Source: Hippasteria phrygiana (taxonomy: Eukaryota > Echinodermata > Asteroidea > Valvatida > Goniasteridae). From it: a stretch of 64,000 nt of DNA. The stretch's first letter is position 1; each line of letters begins with the position of its first letter. The position numbers and the translations under genes were made by a program. The notes beneath the pieces are model-generated. The model was not told where the DNA came from. It saw only the letters and a list, made by a program, of their open reading frames with translations, and made no database searches. The stretch is from assembly GCA_037893225.1 (NCBI GenBank), contig JAZGUH010000113.1:1984001-2048000 (forward strand). The letters run 5' to 3'. This document shows positions 1-10,734 of the stretch, in pieces.

Positions 1-1072
1 CATGTAGAGTGTTCATATATATATTTTGTACTATGTAAATTTCTATCTCATATTTCACAAATATTTAGGAGATAAATCTTTAAAAATAACACGTAGTGCC
101 ACATATTTAGACAAGCAGGGTTGGTTTATTTTCCAAGATTTCGCTGCTTCTGAACCATGCTGGTGCGGAATATTAAAGTAAAATCTCGCAATTTTCGACA
201 TGCTTACCTGAATATCTGGACCACCAAATTGAAACATGTTGCTGTCCTACTGAACTTCCTCCATGATTGGACCCTCTATCGCCTTTTTAAACGTTCGGAC
301 ATGATCTGCCCATATAGTAGCGTCTAAGGTCGTCTGCAGTGATCGTGTGGTTTTTCTGAATATGTATCTGAAGTCTCAACAAAAGCATCCGGTTTCACCC
401 TTACAACAGCATCCAAAATGATAGATACGTCACTTGAGATACAAGTAGAGTTCGAGGATTAAGGTGCAGACACTAAGGTTCAAATACGAGCCAGACGAAA
501 AGTCGAATTTCACGTCCAACTCCAAGAGGCACCCGTTGAGCCCCGAGGCGCGCACAGTGCCGCTGGCCGATATACGCAAACATGTATCCATGTCATGTTT
601 AAGAATCCGCTACTATAATATATGCACAGCTCGTTTGTGCATGCTCCGGGTTGCACGAAAAATGTTTTTTTATCGGGTTTAACTTGATCGTATTCTCATT
701 TTGAGGGGATCAGTCGCTGCATGAATGACTACTCTGCATTTTGGGTGAGTGTTTGGTTGATATATTCAGGGAAACGGAAGATGTCGGCGCTCCAAACAAA
801 AACCGCTGTGAACCCAATGTAAGTCCTTCCAGCTCTAAACGGCGAATCTCGCATGTACGGATAGATTTTGTTGTTGTTGCAGACTATACGTGTGTGGAAA
901 TTTGGCATCTGCAGCGTATGTACGTACTTTGTTAGGCTTGATTCTGCATGATTAGGAAGTTAGCGAAACGTTACGCACGGTTTCGGATACCTATTTCCAC
1001 AGCTACCTGTGATTAGCGACTTGAAAAAGACTATAAATCAACCCTTTTTATAAACAGCATGTACATTTAAGC
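1..1072. other. Unassigned flank, nothing recognised
   Basis: AT-rich sequence with only short chance reading frames (largest about 70 codons). None has a recognisable domain. I see no RNA gene, transposon end or tandem repeat here. It could be intergenic or intronic. Confidence 0.5.
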
Positions 1073-1210
1073 CATGGTTATCAGCCCGTCAAAGAATTCC
1101 TTTGTGTTATATTGAATTTGGTCTAAATTTTGAAATGGCTGTCATTTCTTACTTGAGTGAGCCACGATCATGAAATTTTGGAATTGGGTACAGGAAAATT
1201 CAATATATAC
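1073..1210. repeat. Dispersed repeat, copy 1
   Basis: A segment of about 130 bp that recurs in diverged form at 2753-2880. Shared blocks include AGAATTCCTTTGT, a TTGAAATGG block and GAGTGAGC followed by GATCAT. Copy 1 leads directly into the TGACGTCA field, so this may be an edge module of that repeat family. Identity unknown. Confidence 0.55.
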
Positions 1211-1578
1211 ATTTTTGTAATCGGATTGACCCTTGCATGCGTTAACAAAAAACACATTTTTGATGACGTCATCATGACGTCACACAATTTTCGCAATTTA
1301 GGGCATATCTTTGAGACATACCAAAGCTATAAGAAAAAGAATTTTGAAAATATCTTGTTTTGTTCGCTAGATATATTTAAAAGAATGTTACGATTTTAAA
1401 AATTCAAAAATTCATAAAAAATCACTTGATGACGTCATCATGACGTCACTCTTCGACGCAATATGTCAGCTTAGGGTCTATGTTTGAGGTAAGTTTGGTT
1501 AAGATCTGAGGTTTTTTAAGACCTAAAGTGCCGCCGAGAAAATTCGTGTACAAAGTCTATGGGATTTTGGTCGGAACT

Positions 1579-1607
1579 AAAAGAAAAAGAAGAAGAAGAA
1601 GAAAAAA
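1579..1607. repeat. Short (GAA)n tract at a satellite tail
   Basis: Interrupted GAA run directly after the tail block ending GGAACTAAAAG. The same tail is followed by GAA at 7449 and 9863, so a GAA tract is an intrinsic end of some units of this repeat family and a potential landing site for TTC-targeting retrotransposons. This copy is empty. Confidence 0.8.
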
Positions 1608-2752
1608 CGAGAGCTATATGTCTGTTTCCTAAACAGAACATAGGGCTTTTCCATATTATTTGCTATAATGTCACTTAGAATATTGCCTACTAATGAGAAA
1701 TTCGACTACCCACCAAGTTTCGTGACAATCCGACGGATCTACCAATTTATATGTGTCTATAAATTACGCCTTTAATAACGTCATTATGATGTTCCACATC
1801 AATCGCCTCTATTTTTTACATATTATTTATGACCTAACAAACTTATTTCAAAAAGAATTTCGAAAGTAGTTTGTTCTGTTGACGGGATATGACTTACAGA
1901 TTCAAGAACGTAACCATGTTAAAATCATATTCAATTACCGGCCTTTTAACATACCAGGTTTCACCCTAATCGGTCCAACAACTGTCTAGATATGGCCCCT
2001 GTTAAAAACGCACCTTTAAGGTGACGTCACGTGACACATAATGACATCATCATGACGTCACTTCGGAGTTTGCATTCTTGTGACAATATCTGTATACCCA
2101 CCAATTTTCGTGAAGATCGGATGTACCCTTATACGTGTTTCAAAAAAGCACATTTTTTGATGACGTCCTCATGACAACACACATTTTCCACATTTATATA
2201 CAATTATGTATGATCTAACAAACCTATTACAAAAAGAATTTCTAAATTGGCATGTTCTGTTGATGATATATGGCTTTAAGGTCCAAAAACTTAAACAATA
2301 CTATAAAATCGTATGATGACGTCACTATGACGTCACACCAATTTTCATCTATAACATGCTCACCTACCAGCCTACCACGTTTTATCTAATCAGACCTACG
2401 GTTCTCTAAATATAGGCCCTTCAAAAATGCACCTTTAAGATGACTTAATGTGACACGTGATGACGTCATCAGACGTCAGAGCAATATGCACGATTTCAGC
2501 ACAGGGTCTCAGTCTACGCAAACTTTCATCAAGATGAAAGATCTGTTTACTGGCAAAGCGCCGGCGAGAATGAAACGTGCATTGCCTATGGGATTTTTGA
2601 TATCGCACGATTTGCGATGTCCCTTCTGAGCCACCTTACACCATTGGTACACGCTGCATGCACTGCAGAGCTGCGTGTATCACTTTGTATTTGCACGTAC
2701 AGCGCAACACCACACACGTTTACGTTGGATTGTAGAAACGTGCAACATGACA

Positions 2753-2880
2753 CCCATGGTTACACTGCCTTCCCAGAATTCCTTTGTTATCATATTGTTT
2801 TGGGGCTAAATATTGAAATGGGTATATTTTGACGCTGGAGTGAGCTATGATCATAAGAACTTGGAATTAGGTACACAAAA
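2753..2880. repeat. Dispersed repeat, copy 2
   Basis: Diverged direct copy of 1073-1210, again followed by TGACGTCA clusters. Supports the view that the older field has a longer compound unit than the 604-bp satellite. Confidence 0.5.
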
Positions 2881-3841
2881 ATACAGTGTATAACACTTCC
2901 GAAGGTTTTTGTCATAAGAGATTGCTAAATATACCAAATTTTGACTTGAATTTCATGACCTCTAGATGACGTCATCATGACGTCATCATGACGTCACATC
3001 AATTTGTTTTATCTGTAACAAATCCTGGCCTATCAGCATTACGACTGCACCCAATCGGACTTCTGGTTCTCTAGATATAGGACCTTAAAGTGTGCACCTT
3101 TAAGATGACGTCACGTGACCCACGATGACGTCATCACAACTGTACTTGTCGAAGCAAACATTTCCAACGTGGTCTTGGCCTGGGTCGAGTTTAGAGTCAA
3201 TCTGATCAATGACAGTGTAAGATTTTTAGTGTATAATGAAATTTGAAACATTAACAAATTCATAGAAAATCAGCCGATGACGTCATCATGACGTCACTTC
3301 GGATTTTGCATGCTAGTGACAATGTCTGCCTACCCACCAATTTTTGTGACGATCGGACCTACCCTTATATGTGTTTCAAAAAAGCACATTTTTGATGACG
3401 TCATCATGACGTCACGAATTTTTCACATTTATATGTAAGTATCTATGAGCTAACAAACCTATTACAAAAAGAATTTCGAAATTAGCATGTTCAGTTAATG
3501 AGATATGGCTTAAGGGTTCAAAACTTTAACAATTACTGCAAAATCGTATGATGACGTCATCATGACGTCACGTCGATTTTAATCTATAACACAAGCCGGT
3601 CCACCAACAAACCAAGTTTGAGCTCAATCGGACTTAGGGTTCTCTAGATATAGGCCCTTCAAAAACGCACTTTTGAGATGACGTCACGTGCCGCGTGATG
3701 ACGTCATCATGACGTCAGAGTAATATGCACGAGTTCGGTACAGGGTCCAAGTCTATGCAAACTCTCATTAAGATTGAAGTCTGTTTAATGGCAAAAGTGC
3801 CGGCGAGAATAAAACGTGTGCTTTGTCTATGGCATTTTTGA

Positions 3842-3890
3842 TAGAAGAACAAGAAGAAGGAGAAGAAGAAGAAGAAGAAGAAAAAAAAAA
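3842..3890. repeat. Interrupted (GAA)n tract
   Basis: GAA-rich run following a diverged satellite tail (GGCATTTTTGATAGAAG) and ending in an A-run of ten. It is followed immediately by the hairpin minisatellite at 3891. No retrotransposon is inserted. Confidence 0.8.
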
Positions 3891-4045
3891 TCAGAACAAA
3901 AACAATGGCTTTTCCGAAAAATTTCGGAAAAGCCAAAAAAATCAGAACAAAAACAAGGCCTTTTCCGACTGGAAGTGTCGGAAAAGCCAAAAATCAGAAC
4001 AAAAACAAGGCCTTTTCCGACTGGAAGTGTCGGAAAAGCCAAAAA
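3891..4045. repeat. Hairpin minisatellite, three units of 51-52 bp
   Basis: Three tandem units begin with TCAGAACAAAAACA at 3891, 3942 and 3994. Each contains an inverted repeat: 3907-3934 (13-bp perfect arms GGCTTTTCCGAAA around AA), 3957-3988 and 4009-4040 (GGCCTTTTCCGAC paired with GTCGGAAAAGCC). The arms are kept while the loops differ between unit 1 and units 2-3. A related block follows a GAA tract at 7472. Function unknown. Confidence 0.85.
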
Positions 4046-4649
4046 CTAGAGGTCTATGTTTTTAAGAACATAGGGCTTTTCCATATGTTTTTATGATGTC
4101 ACTTCGAATTTTGTAAACTAGTGACAAATCTACCTAACCACCAAGTTTCGTGACGATTAGACATGGTCTATCCTTATGTCTTTCAAGAAATCATTCCTTT
4201 AATGACGTCATTATGACTTCAGTAATTTTTCGCATTTATATAAAAGAATGTACGAGCTAACAAAGCTATTACAAAAGGAATTTAGAATTGAACATGTTCT
4301 GTTGATGAGATGTGGTTTTAAGAATCTTTAACGTTAAAATTTTGAAATTACCATAAAAATCAGATGATGACGTCATTATGACATCACCTCAATTTTGATT
4401 TATAACATGTACTTGTTTAGCAACATACCAGGTTTGAATGCAATTGGACTTACGGTTCTCTTGATATGGGCCCTTGAAAAATGAGCCTTTAAGATGACAT
4501 CACGTAACACATAATGACGTCATCGTGACATCACTCTTCGGCACACAATTTCAGATTAGGGTCTATGTTTGGGTTAAGTTTGCTTAAGATCTGATGTTGT
4601 TTAGTGACCAAAGTGCCGCAGACAAAATTCGTGTTTAAGAAGAAACCAA

Positions 4650-5210
4650 AATAGTGGGTATTGTGTAGTTTAGGATTTCTGTATTAATTGTGTTCATGTT
4701 AGCTTCTGGAGTATTTGATTATTCCAAAAGCCTTTTTTTGTTACTAAAGTAGACTTCTCAGAATCCCAATGACACGTGCTTTTGTGATTTGGAAAGGTTT
4801 TTTAAGGCGGAAAATACGATTTTCTTACGTTGTGTCACGTTTTGGCTCGGTCAACTACTCTCCCACCAGCTATATATCCGTGTAAAGCTGGGTATTGCGC
4901 AATCACGTATTTTGTTACCTCTTAGCTAACGATTTCACTCCAAAAAAACCCTGCAGATGTTCTTCGACGTGGCCCTTTGTTCTGAATGTGGCAAAACGAA
5001 CAATTTTCAAGTAGATTGTGTTCATGCCTGGGCGAAAGTGTACTAAACTACACAATCGCGCGAACAGAACAAAAACAAAGGCTTTCCTGCTGTAGCGGAA
5101 ACGCCAAAAAATGTGCGTCTGTTGTAAACATACGCATGGCTTTTCCTTTTTTTCTTTTTTATTTAACATAAAGTATCAGAAGGTGTATGTCTTTGCTAAG
5201 TTTAAGATCT
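4650..5210. other. Non-satellite interruption
   Basis: This stretch lacks the TGACGTCA modules. It carries a 14-bp perfect inverted repeat, ATTGTGTAGTTTAG at 4660-4673 and its reverse complement at 5043-5056. At about 5062-5110 a diverged relative of the hairpin minisatellite (GAACAAAAACAAAGGC, then CGGAAACGCC) is visible. No target-site duplication is seen at the inverted repeat and no protein is supported. Confidence 0.4.
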
Positions 5211-7448
5211 GAGATTATTTTATGATTAACATTTCGTACTCCAAACTTGACCTTTAAGTTCATGTTACATGCCACACGAAGACGTCATTATGACGTCACT
5301 CTTCGCGGCACGACTTTGCATCAGGGTCTATACCTATGCTAACTCTGACTAAGATTCGATGTTGTTTGATGACAAAAGTGCCGATCAGAAAATCTATGCA
5401 CAAAGTCTATGGGATTTGGGATAGAACTAAAATAAGAAGCAGAAAAAAAATAGATATAGGGCCTTCAAAAATGCAAATTTAAGATGACGTCACGTGACAT
5501 GTGATGTCGTCATCATGACGTCATGATTCGGCACCCATCTCGAGTAGATAGTCAATGCATATGCCAAGTTTGAAGTTCATGGCATTTGAAGAAGTGCAAA
5601 ATTTTAAGAGTACAATGAAATTTGAAACATTTACAAATTCATAAAAAATCAGCCGATGACGTCATCATGACGTCACTTCGGATTTTGCATGCTAGTGGCA
5701 CTATCTACCTACCCACCAATTTTTATGACGATCGGACGTACCCTTATGTGTGTTTCAGAAATGCACATTTTTGATGACGTCATGATGACGTCACACATTT
5801 TTCAAATGTATGTGAAAGAATATAGGAGCTAACAAAGCTATTACAAAAAGAATTTTGAATTTAGCATGTTCTGTTGGTGAGATATGGCTTTAAGAAACTT
5901 TGAAGTTGAAAAACTTTAATATTACTGTAAAATCGTATGATGACGTCACCATGACGTCACCTCAATTTTCATCTATAACACGAGCTACCATACCAACATA
6001 CCAGGTTTGAAGGCAATCGGACCTACCGTTCTCTAGATATGGGCCCTTGAAAAATGCACCTTTAAGATGACGTCACATGACACGTGATGACGTCATCATG
6101 ACGTCACGTTTCGGCATACATTTTCAGCTTAGGGTCTCTGTTTGTGTTAAGCCTGATTAAGATCTGATGTTGTTTAGTGACCAAAGTGTCCCGTACAAAA
6201 TTCGTGTACAAAGTCTATGGGATTTGGGATAGAACTAAAATAGTCATAGAAAATCAGCCGATGACGTCATCATGACGTCACCTCGGATTTAACATGCTAG
6301 TATCACTATCTACCTGCACACTAATTTTTATGACGATCGTCCCTACCCTTATATGTGTTTCAAAAAAGCATATTTTTGATGACGTCATGATGACGTCACA
6401 CATTTTTCACATTTATGTGAAAGAATATAGGAGCTAACAAAGCTATTACAAAAAGAATTTTGAATTTAGCGTGTTCTGTTGATGAGATATGGCTTTAGGA
6501 AACTTTGAAGTTCAAAAACTTTAATATTACTGTAAAATCGTATGATGACGTCATCATGACGTCACCTCAATTGTCATCTATAACACGAGCTACCATACCA
6601 ACATACCTGGTTTGAAGGCAATCGGACGTACCGTTCTCTAGATATGGGCCCTTCCAAAATGCACCTTTAAGATGACGTCACATGACACGTGATGACGTCA
6701 TCATGACGTCACGTTTCGGCATACATTTTCAGCTTAGGGTCTCTGTTTGTGTTAAGCCTGATTAAGATCTGATGTTGTTTAGTGACCAAAGTGTCCCGTA
6801 CAAAATTCGTGTACAAAGTCTATGGGATTTGGGATAGAACTAAAATAATCATAGAAAATCAGCCGATGACGTCATTATGACGTCACCTCGGATTTAACAT
6901 GCTAGTATCACTATCTACCTGCACACTAATTTTTATGACGATCGTCCCTACCCTTATATGTGTTTCAAAAAAGCATATTTTTGATGACGTCATGATGACG
7001 TCACACATTTTTCACATTTATGTGAAAGAATATAGGAGCTAACAAAGCTATTACAAAAAGAATTTTGAATTTAGCATGTTCTGTTGATGAGATATGGCTT
7101 TAAGAAACTTTGAAGTTCAAAAACTTAAAAATTACTATAAAATCGTATGATGACGTCACCATGACGTCACCTCAATTTTCATATATAACACGAGCTAGCC
7201 TACCAACATACCAGGTTTAAAGGAAATCGGACCTACCGTTCTCTAGATATGGGCCCTTGAAAAACGCACTTTTAAGATGACGTCACGTGACACGTGATGA
7301 CGTCATCATGACGTCACTCTTCGACATGCAATTTCAGCATAGGGTCTATGTTTGAGGTAAGTTTGGTTAAGATCTGAGGTTTTTTAAGACCTAAAGTGCC
7401 GCCGACAAAATTCGTGTGCAAAGTCTATGGGATTTTGGTCGGAACTAA

Positions 7449-7471
7449 AAGAAGAAGAAGAAAAAAAAAAA
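7449..7471. repeat. Short (GAA)n plus A-run
   Basis: GAA run followed by eleven A bases after a satellite tail ending GGAACTAAAAG. An unoccupied equivalent of the tract at 9863 that hosts E1. Confidence 0.8.
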
Positions 7472-7573
7472 TCAGAACAAAAACAAAGCCTTTTCCGAAA
7501 AATTTTCGGAAAAGCCAAAAAATCAGAACAAAAACAAAGCCTTTTCCGAAATTTTTTTCGGAAAAGCCAAAAA
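7472..7573. repeat. Hairpin minisatellite, two units of 51 bp
   Basis: Units begin TCAGAACAAAAACA at 7472 and 7523. Each contains CCTTTTCCGAAA-type arms closed by TTTCGGAAAAGCC (about 7487-7516 and 7538-7567). Same family as 3891-4045, again directly after GAA plus an A-run. Confidence 0.85.
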
Positions 7574-9862
7574 AAATAGATTTCTTACTTGAAAGTTGAC
7601 CTTTAAGTTTATATTACTTGACCTATGATGACATAATAAGGATAGTACTTATACATGGTGTTGGCCTGTGTCGAGATTGGAGTCAATCTGATCAATGACA
7701 GTAATATATAATAATATGTTAAATATTAAAAAATTCATAGAAAATCAGTTGATGACGTTATCATGATGGCACCTCAATTTTCATCTATAACACGAGATAC
7801 ACTAGCAACATACCAGGTTTGAAGGCAATCGGACCTACCGTTCTCTAGATATGGGCCCTTGAAAAATGCACCTTTAAGATGACGTCACATGACACGTGAT
7901 GACGTCATCATGACGTCACGTTTCGGCATACATTTTCAGCTTAGGGTCTCTGTTTGTGTTAAGCCTGATTAAGATCTGATGTTGTTTAGTGACCAAAGTG
8001 TCCCGTACAAAATTCGTGTACAAAGTCTATGGGATTTGGGATAGAACTAAAATAATCATAGAAAATCAGCCGATGACGTCATCATGACGTCACCTCGGAT
8101 TTAACATGCTAGTATCACTATCTACCTGCACACTAATTTTTATGACGATCGTCCCTACCCTTATATGTGTTTCAAAAAAGCATATTTTTGATGACGTCAT
8201 GATGACGTCACACATTTTTCACATTTATGTGAAAGAATATAGGAGCTAACAAAGCTATTACAAAAAGAATTTTGAATTTAGCGTGTTCTGTTGATGAGAT
8301 ATGGCTTTAGGAAACTTTGAAGTTCAAAAACTTTAATATTACTGTAAAATCGTATGATGACGTCATCATGACGTCACCTCAATTTTCATCTATAACACGA
8401 GCTACCATACCAACATACCTGGTTTGAAGGCAATCGGACGTACCGTTCTCTAGATATGGGCCCTTGAAAAATGCACCTTTAAGATGACGTCACATGACAC
8501 GTGATGACGTCATCATGACGTCACGTTTTGGTATACATTTTCAGCTTAGGGTCTCTGTTTGTGTTAAGCCTGATTAAGATCTGATGTTGTTTAGTGACCA
8601 AATTGTCCCGTACAAAATTCGTGTACAAAGTCCATGGGATTTGGGATAGAACTAAAAATTCATAGAAAATCAGCCGATGACGTCATCATGACGTCACCTC
8701 GGATTTAACATGCTAGTAGCACTATCTACCTGCACACTAATTTTTATGACGATCGTCCCTACCCTTATATGTGTTTCAAAAAAGCATATTTTTGATGACG
8801 TCATGATGACGTCACACATTTTTCAAATTTATGTGAAAGAATATAGGAGCTAACAAAGCTATTACAAAAAGAATTTTGAATTTAGCATGTTCTGTTGATG
8901 AGATATGGCTTTAAGAAACTTTGAAGTTCAAAAACTTTAATATTACTGTAAAATCGTATGATGACGTCATCATGACGTCACCTCAATTTTCATCTATAAC
9001 ACGAGCTACCATACCAACATACCTGGTTTGAAGGCAATCGGACCTACCGTTCTCTAGATATGGGCCCTTCCAAAATGCACCTTTAAGATGACGTCACATG
9101 ACACGTGATGACGTCATCATGACGTCACGTTTTGGCATACATTTTCAGCTTAGGGTCTCTGTTTGTGTTAAGTTTGATTAAGATCTGATGTTGTTTAGTG
9201 ACCAAAGTGTCCCGTACAAAATTCGTGTACAAAGTCTATGGGATTTAGGATAGAACTAAAAATTCATAGAAAATCAGCCGATGACGTCATCATGACGTCA
9301 CCTCGGATTTAACATCCTAGTAGCATTATCTACCTGCACACTAATTTTTATGACGATCGTCCCTACTCTTATATGCGTTTCAAAAAAGCATATTTTTGAT
9401 GACGTCATGATGACGTCACACATTTTTCACATTTATGTGAAAGAATATAGGAGCTAACAGAGCTATTACAAAAATAATTTTGAATTTAGCATGTTCTGTT
9501 GGTGAGATATGGCTTTAAGAAACTTTAAAGTTCAAAAACTTAAAAATTACTATAAAATCGCATGATGACGTCATCATGACGTCACGTCAATTTCCATCTA
9601 TAACACGAGCTAGCCTACCAACATACCAGGTTTGAAGGAAATTGGATATACCGTTCTCTAGATATGGGCCCTTGAAAAACGCACATTTAGGATGACGTCA
9701 TGTGACACGTGATGACGTCATCATGACGTCACTCTACGACATACAATTTCAGCTTAGGGTCTACGTTTGAGGTAAGTTTGGTTAGGTTCTGAGGTTTTTT
9801 AAGACCTAAAGTGCCGCCGACAAAATTCGTGTACAAAGTCTATGGGATTTTGGTCAGAACTA

Positions 9863-9961
9863 AAAGAAGAAGAAGAAGAAGAAGAAGAAGAAGAAGAAGA
9901 AGAAGAAGAAGAAGAAGAAGAAGAAGAAGAAGAAGAAGAAGAAGAAGAAGAAGAAGAAGAA
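9863..9961. repeat. (GAA)33 microsatellite, left edge of the array
   Basis: Pure GAA run following the satellite tail ending CAGAACTAAAAG and abutting the 3' end of E1. Because the satellite tail carries GAA elsewhere without an element, this looks like the original insertion target of the array. Exact length may be affected by assembly. Confidence 0.9.
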
Positions 9962-10734
9962 GACTTTTTTTTGACTTTTCAAAGGAAAACTTTATTCCAA
10001 TTGAAAACAAACAATACAATACATAAGCAGGTATATAAACAACAAATTATATACAATAAAAGGGTTGTAAACTGAAGAAAACAGCACAGTAAACTTGAAT
10101 TAGGGTAAGACGAAAGTTAACATGGGTACAATAAACATTCAATCAGTAAATTAATGTGTACATGTATTACTTAGTTTGCGACGTCACCGTGGCGTGCCTG
10201 TTGGCTGTGTACTACTGCTAAACCAGCTAACCACGGTGACGAGGCAATAACATCACCAAAAAGGAACTTACTCATAAAGTAATAATTTATTAATTAAATT
10301 AAATAAAATTCATTTATTCATTAAGTAGTTGGGAGGAGGGAGGGGGGGGGGAGCCACCGGCGTCTCTGGATGTGGGCGCACTTGCACCCACAACCGGCGG
10401 CTTCCATAAATGGGAGGGGTAGAGGGAGGGGTGGGAAGAGGGAAAGGGATGGAGCCACCGGCGTCTCTGGTTGTGGATGCAGTTGCACCCACTGCCGGCG
10501 GCTTCCATAGGGGAAGGGGAAAGGGAAGGTAAATAATGTGTAATAATAATAATAATAATAATAATTTAAGCAACAATAATATTACAAAATACAAACAAGA
10601 GGCAGACGGAGAGAAAGGCCGGGGGGTCAGAGGCCCGAGCCACAGGGCAGTGCCGAAGCACGTCTCGCCCAAGGCGAGCAGCTGTCCCGGACACGAGCCA
10701 GTGACCCCAAGGAAGGAGGAGACGGGATGTAGAT
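9962..10734 (-). other. E1 3' UTR with structured RNA domains
   Basis: From ORF2 outward it contains: a stem-loop domain of about 75 nt (10632-10706) including GTGC-TTCG-GCAC (+ strand 10650-10661); two large hairpins at 10451-10506 and 10350-10405 with inner arms 10473-10492 and 10372-10391; a stem formed by 10182-10192 and 10231-10241 (11-bp perfect arms CGTCACCGTGG); and the 3' end with AATAAA (9991-9996) and hairpin TTTTC-CTTT-GAAAA (9976-9989). Arm mismatches in the inner hairpin arms are G-U on the sense strand. Confidence 0.75.

Larger units (their letters stand above)
1211..5639. repeat. Divergent TGACGTCA-palindrome repeat field
   Basis: Degenerate, partly rearranged copies of the unit that becomes a regular satellite after 5640. 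The cluster TGACGTCATCATGACGTCA appears at 1264-1282 and 1430-1448, as a triple at about 2966-2997, and repeatedly from 3275 to 3720. Recognisable tail blocks (a 'reference phrase' around CTTAGGGTCTATGTTTG, then AAAGTGCCG and a GGGATTTTGG-type end) occur near 1450-1580, 2480-2600, 3720-3845 and 4540-4650. Divergence between copies is visibly higher than to the right, suggesting an older part of the array. No coding potential is seen. Confidence 0.8.
5640..9862. repeat. Tandem satellite, unit about 604 bp, dense in TGACGTCA
   Basis: Unit starts (ATAGAAAATCAGCCGATGACG or close variants) fall at about 5641, 6245, 6849, 8057, 8662 and 9266, a spacing of 604-605 bp. One unit (7453-8057) is rearranged and carries a GAA tract plus hairpin repeats. 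In the unit from 8057 the double palindromes lie at 8074-8092, 8192-8210, 8358-8376 and 8505-8523, with one more octamer at 8485-8492: nine TGACGTCA octamers. The unit looks like about four modules of roughly 120-170 bp, each introduced by a double palindrome. Two modules share an ATCGGACCTACC-like core, suggesting an internal duplication. No open frame is conserved. Confidence 0.9.

Noticed and set aside
464..935. Short plus-strand frames of 60-72 codons near the left edge
   Set aside because: No domain, no codon pattern, no recognisable splice structure; expected by chance.
4660..5056. 14-bp inverted repeat as termini of a small DNA transposon
   Set aside because: Pairing stops after 14 bp, no target-site duplication is visible, and there is no second copy in the window.
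5640..9862. Regularly spaced palindromes as a CRISPR array
   Set aside because: Spacers are long and repeated between units, the context is eukaryotic, and no cas-like gene is present. It is a satellite.
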